A stretch of DNA of 64,000 bases from Acetobacteraceae bacterium (GCA_024280945.1 JAMXLO010000143.1:27115-91114); one strand, 5' to 3'; positions 53,779 to 62,916 are shown, counted from the first letter of the stretch. A program made the numbers and translations. Notes: generated from the letters alone by a model not told the origin.

Positions 53779-54900
53779 ATGAACAACGCCGAGACGGACG
53801 TCGTAGCACTGGCGCGCGATCTTGTACGGATCGACAGCCGAAGCTTCGTTTCGAACCTGCCGATCGCCGACCGCGTCGAGACGGCGCTGAACGGGTTCGA
53901 CATCGAGCGGATCGATTACGCCGACGCTGCAGGCGTGGCCAAGCGGGCACTCGTCGCACATCGTGGCCCCACCGGCGGCATTGCGCTCTCAGGCCACATG
54001 GATACGGTGCCAGACACCGGCTGGCAGGAAGATCCCTGGTCCGCGCAACTCGACGCCGACGGTACGCTGCACGGACTTGGCAGCACGGACATGAAAGGCC
54101 CGGTGGCCGCGATCATTGCAGCGGCTCGGTCGCTCCCCGCGCACGTGGCTATCACGTTGCTGATCACCACGGACGAAGAGACGACGAAACAGGGAGCGCG
54201 GCTGATCGCCCAGCGCTCGGAGCTGGTGCGGCGCGTGAAGCCCACTTGTGTCATCGTCGCTGAACCCACCGGGCTTGCCCCGGTGCGCGGCCATCGCAGC
54301 CATATCGCCTTCACCTGCGTGGCGACCGGCGTGCAGGCGCACAGCAGCACCGGCCGCGGCCGCAATGCGAACTGGGACCTGATCCCGTTCCTGGTAGAAA
54401 TGAAGGCCATATTCGAGCGGCTGCGCGCCGATGCCAGCCTGCAGGACGCCGACTACGATCCTCCATTCAGCGACTTCAATCTGGTGCTCGACAACCATGG
54501 CGCGGCAGTGAATGTGACCGTGCCCAAAGCGACGGCGCGGATAAAGTTTCGCTACTCGGCCAAGGTCGACCCGACGCCGGTACTGACCGCGGTGTATGAC
54601 GCTGCGCGCCGGTTTGGCATCGCGGTCAGCGAGGCGCGCGAAGGCTTGCCCCCCGAACTTGCGCCGGACCATCCATTGGTGCGGCATTGCGTCGCCTTGA
54701 CCGGCAAGCCGGCAAGTACGGCGCCCTATGGGACGGACGCCTCGGAGCTGCAGGCTATCGCGCCTTGCGTCGTGCTGGGACCGGGCGACATAGCCGAGGC
54801 GCACACGCCCTCGGAGAAGGCGCGCACGTCGGACCTGGTCGCCGCAGTCCCTCTGTTCGCCAGGCTGGCAGACAGCCTGTTCTCCGCCAGCCGCGTGTAA
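53779..54900 (+). CDS. M20-family peptidase, ArgE/DapE-like
   Basis: 373 residues, AGGGA before the ATG. Di-zinc M20 motifs: IALSGHMDTVPDTGW (His, Asp), GLGSTDMKGPVAAIIAAA (bridging Asp), LLITTDEETTKQGARL (catalytic Glu pair) and IVAEPTGLAPVRGHRSH (Glu ligand); the final His is in AEAHTPSEKA. A lid/dimerisation domain covers about 170-275. It should remove an acyl or amino acid group from an amide; acetylornithine deacetylase, succinyl-diaminopimelate desuccinylase or a peptidase are all possible. The last 175 bases overlap, on the opposite strand, the 3' end of the SGNH-like gene. Confidence 0.85.
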   Translation: MNNAETDVVALARDLVRIDSRSFVSNLPIADRVETALNGFDIERIDYADAAGVAKRALVAHRGPTGGIALSGHMDTVPDTGWQEDPWSAQLDADGTLHGLGSTDMKGPVAAIIAAARSLPAHVAITLLITTDEETTKQGARLIAQRSELVRRVKPTCVIVAEPTGLAPVRGHRSHIAFTCVATGVQAHSSTGRGRNANWDLIPFLVEMKAIFERLRADASLQDADYDPPFSDFNLVLDNHGAAVNVTVPKATARIKFRYSAKVDPTPVLTAVYDAARRFGIAVSEAREGLPPELAPDHPLVRHCVALTGKPASTAPYGTDASELQAIAPCVVLGPGDIAEAHTPSEKARTSDLVAAVPLFARLADSLFSASRV

Positions 54901-55931
54901 TCCGGCGACACTGCCCCTTGCTCAGCCGCCGCCAGATCGCGCACGACGCGATCGGCGATGTCGTGCCGATAGTGCAACCCGTCCCAGTAGTTGCTCACGT
55001 CATCGGTGATCGGAGTCGGCCGCATGAAATCGAGGACCAGGGTATTCGGCGTGCGTTCCGCGAGGGTCACCACACGGCGCTTGCATTCCTGCCACACCAC
55101 ATCGCCAGAGGAGTCAGGCCCAGGCATGATCTTCCGGCTGTACGGAACGAAGTAAAGGATCTTGCGGGTAGTGTCGGCGAATGAGGAGATCGCTTTGTCC
55201 AAACGTTCGATCGCCGGATAGCGCCAGTCCGCCGGAGCACCGTCCCGGTCACCCGGCGGGATGAATATACCCGACAGCTCCATGTGTTTGGCCACGCGGA
55301 CCGGATCATAGTCGCTGTCCGGCGGCAAAAAGTCGGTGTATCCATCGCTGTTATAAAATGGCCGCTTGAGCCCAATCAGCACGCCGAACTGCTGCCCTGC
55401 CTCCTGAACGGCAAACAGATTGAACATCTCGCGGTAACCGCGCCAGCTGGCATTGTCCTCGTACAACCATGCCGGGAATGCACGCGGCGTGAGCAACTGC
55501 TCCGAATCGCCCGTGGCACAGTAGCTGAGATCGAGCCCGACAATGATCATGCGTGCGGCGGGGTGGGCCGACCGGAACACCTGCATCAGGCGCGCCTGCT
55601 CATAGGGCGTCGCCGCGTTCATTGCCAGGTTTGCAAAGCTTCCGCCGAGCTCCGTGTCCAACAGATGGGTGCGAAGCAACCGGCTGGTCGATGTTCCGAA
55701 CACCGCACTGTCGAACCGTTCCGAGCGCGCCATCGACGGATAGGAAAAGCGCTGATTGCTTGCGACGAGGCCGCGATGCAGCGGCGGCGAAAGCGACAGT
55801 GTGTCGAACGGGTCCACCAGCGTGACGAAGACATAGATCACCATGACCGCGAGCACCGCCGTGCCCGCGGCAAGACAAAAGAAGTGGCGCCAGGGAGACG
55901 CCGCGTCAGAACTGGAAGTAGATGAAGACAT
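54726..55931 (-). CDS. SGNH/AlgX-like membrane-anchored protein, partner of MBOAT acyltransferase
   Basis: ATG at 55931 gives 401 residues and overlaps the MBOAT gene end by 26 bp. One N-terminal membrane helix (HFFCLAAGTAVLAVMVIYVFVTL) precedes a periplasmic domain: FDSAVFGTSTSRLLRTHLLD (the GxSxS oxyanion/nucleophile region), FANLAMNAATPYEQARLM, MIIVGLDLSYC, and NYWDGLHYRHDIADRVV, whose DGxH resembles the catalytic Asp-His pair of SGNH esterases. AlgJ/AlgX-type proteins complete polysaccharide O-acetylation begun by the MBOAT protein. The last 58 residues are antisense to the M20 gene and of odd composition, probably a stop-codon loss. Confidence 0.75.
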   Translation of the reverse strand: MSSSTSSSDAASPWRHFFCLAAGTAVLAVMVIYVFVTLVDPFDTLSLSPPLHRGLVASNQRFSYPSMARSERFDSAVFGTSTSRLLRTHLLDTELGGSFANLAMNAATPYEQARLMQVFRSAHPAARMIIVGLDLSYCATGDSEQLLTPRAFPAWLYEDNASWRGYREMFNLFAVQEAGQQFGVLIGLKRPFYNSDGYTDFLPPDSDYDPVRVAKHMELSGIFIPPGDRDGAPADWRYPAIERLDKAISSFADTTRKILYFVPYSRKIMPGPDSSGDVVWQECKRRVVTLAERTPNTLVLDFMRPTPITDDVSNYWDGLHYRHDIADRVVRDLAAAEQGAVSPDYTRLAENRLSASLANRGTAATRSDVRAFSEGVCASAMSPGPSTTQGAIACSSEASVP

Positions 55932-57285
55932 TTGGCAGCCGGCCGCCGACCAGCAGCAGCAGATAGGCCAATCCTGCACCAGCCGGCACGGCCAACCAAG
56001 GTTTCGGTCGCAGCTTTTCGAGTGCAATCGCCTGGCTCGTCGGGCCAAGCAGGGCGACCGCCGCCCCGCCGATGATGGCCGCGACGAATTCGCGATCCAG
56101 CGTGATGTGACCCAAACCCTGCAGTCCCGCCATCGACGACAGGACGGAACCGGCGGTGGCGAAATCAGCGGCGCGGAACAGCACCCAGCAGGCCATGACG
56201 AACAACAGGGTAAGCGCCCAGGCGATTGCGCCCGGCAAGCGCAACCCGCGCGCCTGCCACAAATGGTTCACCGCAAGTGCCGTGCCGTGCAGGCCGCCCC
56301 AGGCGACAAAGGTCCAGTTGGCGCCGTGCCAGAGCCCACCAAGCAGCATGGTGACGATCACATTGGCTGCCTGGCGCAGCGCCCCACACCGGTTGCCGCC
56401 AAGCGGGATGTAGAGATAGTCGCGCAGGAAGCGCGACAGCGTCATGTGCCAGCGTCGCCAGAAGTCGCGAACCGAAACGGCACGATACGGCGCATTGAAA
56501 TTCAACGGCAGCGACAGACCGAACATCAGAGCCAATCCGATGGCCATATCCGAGTAGCCAGAAAAATCAAAATATATCTGCAGCGTATAAGCCACCGTCG
56601 CGACCCATGCCTCGGCTGCGGACAACGACGTGGTAACGGCCTTGCCGAATAGCGGATCGACGACCATCGCCAGCGTGTCGGCCAACGCGACCTTCTTCGC
56701 CACGCCGATCACGAACAGCACAAAGCCGCGCGACAGATTCTCCCACATCCCTGGCCGGCACGGATCGAGTCGGAACTGATGAATGATCTCGTTGTGTCTG
56801 ACGATGGGTCCCGCGATGAGCTGCGGGAAGAACGTCACGAACATGCAGAAGTCGAGGAAGCCGTAGATGTGCCGGTCGCCCCGGCGCAGATCGATCAGGT
56901 AGGAGATTTTCTGAAATACGAAGAAGCTGATGCCAAGCGGCAAGATAAGGTCCCAGGGATGAAAGGCTTCGCCCAGCAGCGCATCGGCCGTCGCCCGGAA
57001 GAAATCGGCATATTTGCACACCCCGAGTACCACCAGGTTCAACATGACCCCAAGGAGCGGTATCCATCCCGCCCGAGAACTGGCGAACCAGCGCACGATC
57101 AACCAGTTGACAACCGTCAGCGCCACCAGCAGCGGGACGAAGCGAATATCCCACCAGCCATAGAAGGCGAGCGATGCCACTACGACTGCTGCCTGCCGTG
57201 CGCTTCGATGCGCGTGCAATGCGTAGTACAACGCCAGTACGATCGGCAGGAAGCCGCAGATGAAAGCCTGCGAATTGAACAACAT
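55906..57285 (-). CDS. MBOAT-family O-acyltransferase (AlgI-like)
   Basis: ATG at 57285 gives 459 residues beginning MLFNSQAFICGFLPIVLALY, the standard AlgI-type start. About ten membrane helices. Signature segments: LPLGISFFVFQKISYLIDLRRGD, FVTFFPQLIAGPIVRHNEI, YFDFSGYSDMAIGLALMFG, VRDFWRRWHMTLSRFLRDYLYIPLGGNR, and the catalytic His in LLGGLWHGANWTFVAWGGLHG. It moves acyl (usually acetyl) groups across the inner membrane onto a surface or exported glycan, with the SGNH-like protein encoded next as acceptor partner. Its start is 14 bp after the stop of the M20 gene upstream. Confidence 0.9.
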   Translation of the reverse strand: MLFNSQAFICGFLPIVLALYYALHAHRSARQAAVVVASLAFYGWWDIRFVPLLVALTVVNWLIVRWFASSRAGWIPLLGVMLNLVVLGVCKYADFFRATADALLGEAFHPWDLILPLGISFFVFQKISYLIDLRRGDRHIYGFLDFCMFVTFFPQLIAGPIVRHNEIIHQFRLDPCRPGMWENLSRGFVLFVIGVAKKVALADTLAMVVDPLFGKAVTTSLSAAEAWVATVAYTLQIYFDFSGYSDMAIGLALMFGLSLPLNFNAPYRAVSVRDFWRRWHMTLSRFLRDYLYIPLGGNRCGALRQAANVIVTMLLGGLWHGANWTFVAWGGLHGTALAVNHLWQARGLRLPGAIAWALTLLFVMACWVLFRAADFATAGSVLSSMAGLQGLGHITLDREFVAAIIGGAAVALLGPTSQAIALEKLRPKPWLAVPAGAGLAYLLLLVGGRLPNVFIYFQF

Positions 57286-57299
57286 GGCGCGGACGAACG

Positions 57300-58424
57300 C
57301 TAATCGAGTTCCTCCAGCAGGCCAGCCATCAAAGCTGCACGCGGCGCAAGCTGCTGCCACAGGATATGCTCGTGGCTTGCGTGCGCGCCGGCGCCGGGAC
57401 AGCCGAGACCATCCAAGGTCGGCACCCCCAGCGCCGCAGTGAAGTTGCCATCCGATCCGCCGCCGCGATGCTGGCGTGGAAGCGCGATCCCCACCGTCTC
57501 GGCAATTCCCCGTGCCTTGTCGTACAGCGCCAGTATTCCCGGATCTTCAGCGAAGGGCGGACGGTTCATGCCGCCCTCCACCACCACACGGCAGCCCGCG
57601 GTCAGCGCCGTGGTCTCCAGCAACAGGCGTTCCATGCGCGCGCCATCGGCAGCGGAGTTCACCCGCAGGTCGATCTCACATCCGGCGTCTGGCGAGATGA
57701 CGTTGGGTCGCGATCCGCCCCACACCGGGGCGGCGTTCAGTGTGATGCCGCGGTCCAGGTCCACCAGGTCGTGGATTCGCATGATCTGCCGAGCCAACTC
57801 CACGACCGCCGACACACCCTCCTGGAAGCTGCCGCCGGAGTGTGCGCCGCGGCCTTCCACGCGCATCACGAAACGGCCCACCCCCTTGCGCGCGGTGACA
57901 CAGGCACCCCCTTGCCCCGCCGGTTCCGGGATCAGTACGCAGGCAGCCTGTGCGGCCTCGCGTTCGATCAATGCTCGCGAGGTGGGGCTGCCCACCTCCT
58001 CGTCCGGTGTGAGCACCAGGACAATTGGCCGCCGCGTCTTGATACGCTGCTGCAGGATTGATCGGACCGCATGGAAGGCGAGGAAACTGCCGGCCTTCAT
58101 ATCGTAAATGCCCGGCCCGTGCGCCTTCCCGCCGTTCACCTGATATGGCATGCCGCTCAGGGTGCCCACCGACCAGACCGTGTCCAGGTGGCCCGCCACG
58201 AGCACTGGCTTTGCGTCCCCTGGCGTACGGGCAAGCAGGTTGTCACCAAAACCGTCTCGGCCTGCGATTCGGGTCGTCACGGCTCCCGCCTGAGCCAGCT
58301 CTCTCCCGGCGATGTCCATCAGCCTGTTGACCGCGATGGGGTCCGTTGTTGGCGTCTCCAGCTTCACCCAGCCGGAAAGTTCCTCCAACAGGCGCTCAGA
58401 TGTTCCCACATTGGTATGCGGCAT
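57300..58424 (-). CDS. M20-family peptidase, carboxypeptidase G2-like
   Basis: ATG at 58424 gives 374 residues. VLVAGHLDTVWSVG (His, Asp), GPGIYDMKAGSFLAFHAV (bridging Asp), LVLTPDEEVGSPTSRALIE (Glu pair), CVLIPEPAGQGG (Glu ligand) and GAGAHASHEHILW (final His) are all intact. The dimerisation domain contains GRGAHSGGSFQEGVSAVVELARQIM. Glutamate carboxypeptidase (CPG2) relatives release C-terminal Glu from folate or peptides. No signal peptide, so probably cytoplasmic. It lies 14 bp upstream of the MBOAT gene on the same strand, so they probably share a transcript though no functional link is obvious. Confidence 0.85.
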   Translation of the reverse strand: MPHTNVGTSERLLEELSGWVKLETPTTDPIAVNRLMDIAGRELAQAGAVTTRIAGRDGFGDNLLARTPGDAKPVLVAGHLDTVWSVGTLSGMPYQVNGGKAHGPGIYDMKAGSFLAFHAVRSILQQRIKTRRPIVLVLTPDEEVGSPTSRALIEREAAQAACVLIPEPAGQGGACVTARKGVGRFVMRVEGRGAHSGGSFQEGVSAVVELARQIMRIHDLVDLDRGITLNAAPVWGGSRPNVISPDAGCEIDLRVNSAADGARMERLLLETTALTAGCRVVVEGGMNRPPFAEDPGILALYDKARGIAETVGIALPRQHRGGGSDGNFTAALGVPTLDGLGCPGAGAHASHEHILWQQLAPRAALMAGLLEELD

Positions 58425-58938
58425 CGGCCAGTTCCGGGCGATTCTCGATCTCGCCTGTGTGCACGCGATTACGCACCTTGTCCACGCAGCGACCGCCCGC
58501 CACAACCACAGGCAGACCAGATCGGCAGCCGCTCACGTCATGCCACCTGCTGCCCACTCTTTCATCATCACAAACTTGTAGGTGCCGCTGCTGCATCGAG
58601 ACCCCGCAAATGGAGCCTACCCCGAACGGCAAGTCATCGCTCCAGAAGCATTAGCGGCCTGTTTTCAGCGTGCTTTGCTCCTGCGCCCAGGCTGCTCCGT
58701 CACGCGAGACGCTCTGGACCAACTATGGGCAGCCGCAACCTATACCTTTGAGAGGTGGGGCCAGACCATCTCGCACCCTAGCTTCGGCATGCCGGTATCG
58801 TCATTCGGACTGATCCGATTTCTCACCCGTCCTCTCGCGGAGGTCCGTGGCTCACGTATGGCTTTTCCCTCACTCTATTGCCGGCGCCCAGAACGGCTGC
58901 ATTTCCCGACTCCAACGAGCGCACTCTTGTGAGATCGC
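58425..58938. promoter_or_regulatory. 514-bp gap between divergent operons
   Basis: No gene is supportable here; the open frames lack family character or ribosome-binding sites. It separates the minus-strand M20/MBOAT/SGNH operon from the plus-strand glycan operon and should contain both promoters. No repeat of the families seen elsewhere was found in it. Confidence 0.35.
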
Positions 58939-60453
58939 ATGTGGACCACTGACAAGAGCGTGCCATTGGATGAGCCGGTGGCGCCACCGACCCGTGAGCG
59001 GTCGGCGCACGCGACGCTTTGGGCGCTGGCCGATCTCGGCGGCGGTCAGGCAGCGTCGTTCCTGATCTTTCTGGTCCTGGCGCGAGTCATCGGGCCGGCG
59101 CAGTACGGCATCTTCGCCATCGCGATGTCGCTGTACACCCTGCTGACGATCATCCAGTACTACGGCTTTGCCGATGCCATCGTGCAGCGCCCCAAGATCG
59201 ACCGTTGCTTTCTGAACACGGTTTTTTGGTGTGACCTGGTCCTGGCGTTGTGCTTGGTAGCCCTGGCACAGGCAGGGGCTCCCCTCGCAGCCAAGGTGTT
59301 CGGCGATCCCGTGCTCGATCCGATGATCCGAGTGCTGTCGCTGCTGAGCCTGCTTCAAGCCTTGGTGACCGTTCCCACCGCATTGTGCCGGCGCGCATTG
59401 CAGATGCGGGTCTTCGCGCTGCGGACGCTGCTGAGCTACGCGGCAGGCGGCTGCGTTGGCATCATACTGGCGCTTCGCGGCTACGGCGTGTGGGCCCTCG
59501 TCTATTCACAGGTCGCGCAGTACATCGTGATCTTTTGCGTCATGTTCTGGCGATCGCCATGGCGACCCGGGTTCCGTGTGCGGGTCGCCGCATTGCGCGA
59601 ATTGGTGGGCTTCGCTGGCCACTTCATGTTCGCCTACGGCGTCAAGCTGTCCACCGATCGCACCAGTCAACTTTTCGTCGGTCTGTTCGTCAACACGACG
59701 GAAGTGGGTTACTATGCTGTGGCGTCACGGATCCTGCTGACGATTATCACATTGACCATTAACCCATTCGAACGGGTCGGGCTTCCGGTCTTGAGCCGCT
59801 ATTCCCACGATTTGCCCGCATTCCGCACGATGTACCGCAAGATGGTCCTGGTGGTGAATTCGATTTGGACCCCTTCAGCCGTGGCATTCGGCGCGAGTGC
59901 ACCGATCCTCATCCCGGCACTGTTCGGATCACGCTGGGCGCCGGCTGCGACCGTCCTGCAGGCGATGAGCTTCATGTCCCCCACGTTGGGCCTATGGTTT
60001 CTGAGTGGCCAGGCACTGGCGGCCCTTGGTCAGACACATCGGTTCACGCGCCTCTGCCTGTGCTATGTCGCGCTTGCCTTCATCGCCTTCCCCCTCTCTT
60101 CCTACTTCGGAATCGTCGCGGCCGGTGCTGCTTGGGCGATCTTGTCGGTGCTGATGGTGCCGCTGCACCTCCTCACCCTCAATCGAGTATGCGGAATGCC
60201 GTTGGGCCCCATCCTCTCCGACTGGTCGCGGGTTACGCTGTCCTCAGGAGTTATGCTGGCGGTCATCCTCGTGGTTCTCGGCTACTTGGAGCCAAGTATC
60301 CCGGCGCTGGTGCTCGCATTGTGCGCCGGGAGCTTGGCCTATGTCCTGCTGCTGGAATTCCTGCTGTTGCCTGGATATGTCGGTCGAATGGTCATGTTGC
60401 TGCGGAGCGCGGCGAATCCCGATCGTTCGCCCGCTCAAGAGGAGCCCGTATGA
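58939..60453 (+). CDS. Polysaccharide/lipid-linked oligosaccharide flippase (Wzx/MOP superfamily)
   Basis: 504 residues with about 12-14 membrane helices. The N-terminal region (ATLWALADLGGGQAASFLIFLVLARVIGPAQYGIFAIAMSLYTLL) is typical of the polysaccharide-transporter branch of the MOP superfamily, with QYGIFA in the usual place. Other segments include GFAGHFMFAYGVKLSTDRTSQLFVGLFVN and EVGYYAVASRILLT, the domain's second landmark. It should move a lipid-linked glycan across the inner membrane. It starts the operon; its stop overlaps the glycosyltransferase start (ATGA, 60450-60453). Confidence 0.88.
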   Translation: MWTTDKSVPLDEPVAPPTRERSAHATLWALADLGGGQAASFLIFLVLARVIGPAQYGIFAIAMSLYTLLTIIQYYGFADAIVQRPKIDRCFLNTVFWCDLVLALCLVALAQAGAPLAAKVFGDPVLDPMIRVLSLLSLLQALVTVPTALCRRALQMRVFALRTLLSYAAGGCVGIILALRGYGVWALVYSQVAQYIVIFCVMFWRSPWRPGFRVRVAALRELVGFAGHFMFAYGVKLSTDRTSQLFVGLFVNTTEVGYYAVASRILLTIITLTINPFERVGLPVLSRYSHDLPAFRTMYRKMVLVVNSIWTPSAVAFGASAPILIPALFGSRWAPAATVLQAMSFMSPTLGLWFLSGQALAALGQTHRFTRLCLCYVALAFIAFPLSSYFGIVAAGAAWAILSVLMVPLHLLTLNRVCGMPLGPILSDWSRVTLSSGVMLAVILVVLGYLEPSIPALVLALCAGSLAYVLLLEFLLLPGYVGRMVMLLRSAANPDRSPAQEEPV

Positions 60454-61154
60454 TCCCGAAACGCCTGCACTATGTCTGGGTGGGCGGCAAGCTCCCGGAC
60501 AAGCAACGCGCATTCATCGATACCTGGCAGCAGACCAATCCAGATTACCAGGTGGTCGAATGGAACGAGCGCAACATCGACATGAAGCTGCCTGCCATCG
60601 CGCGGGCCCATGCTCGACGGCGCTGGTCAACGGTCGCCGATATTGCCAGGTTGATCGCAGTGCACGAACAGGGCGGCATCTATTTCGACACCGACTTCCA
60701 GGTCTATCAACGGCTGGACAGCGTGCGGGCGCACCGCTGCTTCTTTGTCTTTCAGCACGAGGCACATCCGACGGATTGGGTCGCCAATGGTGTCTTCGGC
60801 GCAGAGGCGGGACATCCGTTCGTGAAACGGGCAATCGGCGAGGTACTGCGGATCAGGCCACTTCCGTCTGTCCTGGAGCGTCCGACAAAATACGGGCCGA
60901 AATTGATTACACGCCTGCTGCGCGAACACGGTCTGCAGCACTATTCGCCACGAGGCGTGCAGGTCGGCGATATATTCGTCTACCCGAAGACGGCGTTCTT
61001 TCCCTTCGCCTACGGCGAGGAATTCAGCGACCATCGCATCAGCGATGACACGTTGGCGGCGCATTTCTGGGAGAAGTCCTGGAGCAAGGACATACCGGCC
61101 CCGATACGTTGGGCACAATCGATGCGCCGCCGGCTGATGCCAACATATAGGTAG
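60450..61154 (+). CDS. GT32-type glycosyltransferase (Och1/capsular sugar transferase-like)
   Basis: ATG at 60450, four-base overlap with the flippase stop; 234 residues. MIPKRLHYVWVGGKLPDKQRAFIDTWQQTNPDYQVVEWNE is the characteristic GT32 N-terminus. The DxD nucleotide-sugar/metal motif is in EQGGIYFDTDFQVYQRLD, preceded by ARLIAVHEQGG. Such enzymes add mannose, galactose or related sugars to glycans. It acts in the cytoplasm before export by the neighbouring flippase. Sugar donor and acceptor are unknown. It lies 7 bp before the next gene of the operon. Confidence 0.88.
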   Translation: MIPKRLHYVWVGGKLPDKQRAFIDTWQQTNPDYQVVEWNERNIDMKLPAIARAHARRRWSTVADIARLIAVHEQGGIYFDTDFQVYQRLDSVRAHRCFFVFQHEAHPTDWVANGVFGAEAGHPFVKRAIGEVLRIRPLPSVLERPTKYGPKLITRLLREHGLQHYSPRGVQVGDIFVYPKTAFFPFAYGEEFSDHRISDDTLAAHFWEKSWSKDIPAPIRWAQSMRRRLMPTYR

Positions 61155-61161
61155 CGATCGG

Positions 61162-62724
61162 ATGGCGTCGTCGATCTTGGGCTCGTCGAACTGGACGCTC
61201 AGGCCTGGCGACCCCCAAGAGCTCGACTCGCCCAAGATCGCGCAAGGTCAAAAGGTTCACATTTGCGTACCAGGAATAAGCGAAGCTTCACCGCTGATCA
61301 GCGTCCTTGTTCAGGGTCTTGCAGGAAGGGCGGAGTTCACTGTGGCCAACCGGCCAGCCTCGACGACGCCATTTTGGCGCTGGACGGTCCGCAGCACTGC
61401 ACTCGACTGGTTCGGCCGGAGCAAGAGCCCCGCGAATGCAACGGCCAGTTCGGATATTCTTCTCGATCTCCACGGCATCGAGGACGCTGAAGCTCGGCGG
61501 GTCTGGCGGGTGGTCGACGCGTTCGGTCGACCGTTGCTGAAGCCGTTCGCCGCCGCACCGCCCGATCGAAGCCTGGTCAGTTCGCTCTACCTGATCGAAA
61601 AGGTCGCGCCCGACTTTGGGTGGGTCACGCTGGCCGAGGCACACGTATCTGCCAGGCGCAGTGATCGGAATCTCTTGAATAGTTTGGCGCGCGCCACCGT
61701 CTGGCTGCTGACAGCCGCCGTTCAGAGCCTAAGTTCGGAACGGACGGCGAGGCCGCATCCATTCGAACCCATCTCCTGCCGGTCTGTGCACAGATCGAGA
61801 GCAAGACTGTCCAGAACCGCAGCCAGGCTGCGCGACCACCTTCGCGCGGACGTTTGGGCCATTTGCACGATCGATGAGCCGGTCGAGAATTTCCTGACAT
61901 CACGCGTTGTAGCCCCGCGAACCTGGTTCGAGATCGCCCCCGGCGAGGGATTCGTCGCTGATCCGTTTCCATGGCCGGGCCGCGACGGCGCAATCCTTCA
62001 CGAGCGGTACTCCACGCGGAGCGGACGCGGGACGATCGAAGCCCTGGTGCCGGATCCAGATGGATCCCACCGCACCGTTCCGCTGCGCTTGGATATAGCG
62101 ACCCATCTCTCTTATCCATTCACCTATGCAGAGGCCGGTCTCGTCCTGTGTGTCCCAGAGATGCTGTGGGAACGGAGACAACTCATCTACAGGCTCGAGC
62201 CGGATATCCCGCCAGCCGTGTTTTGCGTGGTTGCCGAGGACGTTGCAATGGCCGACCCAACGCTGTTCCGGCACGGGGGGCTGTACTGGATCGCATACAA
62301 TGACGCCGATCTCGGTATGCACGAAAACCTGTGCCTGCGATATGCGTCGCGTTTGGAAGGACCTTGGACACCACATCCGCTGAATCCGGTCAAAATCGAT
62401 GTCCGCTCTTCACGCCCCGCAGGAATTCCCTTCAGGGTGCATGATATCCTTTATCGTCCCGCCCAGGACTGCTCGCAGACCTATGGTTGTGCCCTCGTCA
62501 TCAACAAGGTCAGCACCTGCACCCCGACATCGTATGAAGAAGAACCGGTTGCCCGGCTTACCCCCGACCCGGCTGGCCGATACCCCGATGGACTGCACAC
62601 GATGTCTGTTACCTCGCAGGGAATACTTTTCGACGGCAAGCGGATCGCGTTCAACCGCGTGATCATGCGGCGGCGCGCCCAGCAACTCCTGCGGACTATT
62701 GTTCAACCTTTGGTTGCTCAATGA
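61162..62724 (+). CDS. Two-domain protein: formyltransferase-like N-terminus, GINT1-like beta-propeller C-terminus
   Basis: 520 residues. The N-terminal 220 residues are loosely like a degenerate formyltransferase fold (DILLDLHGIED, WVTLAEAHVSARRSD), low confidence. The C-terminal 290 residues carry features of the glucosamine inositolphosphorylceramide transferase N-terminal-type five-bladed domain: TWFEIAPGEGFVADPFPWPGRDGAILHERYSTRSGRGTIEALV, HLSYPFTYAEAGLVLCVPEM, EDVAMADPTLFRHGGLYWIAYND and EGPWTPHPLNPVKIDVRSSRPAG. That domain resembles GH43/GH32 propellers in metal-binding Asp residues. Its placement beside a GT32 enzyme and a flippase suggests a role in modifying or transferring a sugar during surface glycan synthesis. 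Function in bacteria is not established. Confidence 0.7.
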   Translation: MASSILGSSNWTLRPGDPQELDSPKIAQGQKVHICVPGISEASPLISVLVQGLAGRAEFTVANRPASTTPFWRWTVRSTALDWFGRSKSPANATASSDILLDLHGIEDAEARRVWRVVDAFGRPLLKPFAAAPPDRSLVSSLYLIEKVAPDFGWVTLAEAHVSARRSDRNLLNSLARATVWLLTAAVQSLSSERTARPHPFEPISCRSVHRSRARLSRTAARLRDHLRADVWAICTIDEPVENFLTSRVVAPRTWFEIAPGEGFVADPFPWPGRDGAILHERYSTRSGRGTIEALVPDPDGSHRTVPLRLDIATHLSYPFTYAEAGLVLCVPEMLWERRQLIYRLEPDIPPAVFCVVAEDVAMADPTLFRHGGLYWIAYNDADLGMHENLCLRYASRLEGPWTPHPLNPVKIDVRSSRPAGIPFRVHDILYRPAQDCSQTYGCALVINKVSTCTPTSYEEEPVARLTPDPAGRYPDGLHTMSVTSQGILFDGKRIAFNRVIMRRRAQQLLRTIVQPLVAQ

Positions 62725-62916
62725 GCGCCATATGACACGACATCAAGGCTAACGCCGTTACGTAAACCACCGCGCGGTTGCCGGCGGTCCTCAGCGGACA
62801 GTCACGATCTCTTGCGCCCACCTACCCCGATTGTGTCGCCGAGCAAGTTGGCGAATGCCTCAAACTTCGATAGTAATTCGCCTTAAGTCATACCGCATTT
62901 TAACCGATGGGGCAGC
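62725..62916 (+). promoter_or_regulatory. Region upstream of the LuxR-type regulator gene
   Basis: 192 bp, less G+C-rich than its surroundings in the last 60 bases (GATAGTAATTCGCC, GCATTTTAACC), which is consistent with a promoter. No clear operator palindrome was identified. Confidence 0.3.

Noticed and set aside
58582..58932. 116-codon plus-strand frame in the gap before the flippase gene
   Set aside because: No ribosome-binding site, no recognisable features and irregular composition; it runs to the promoter of the flippase gene.
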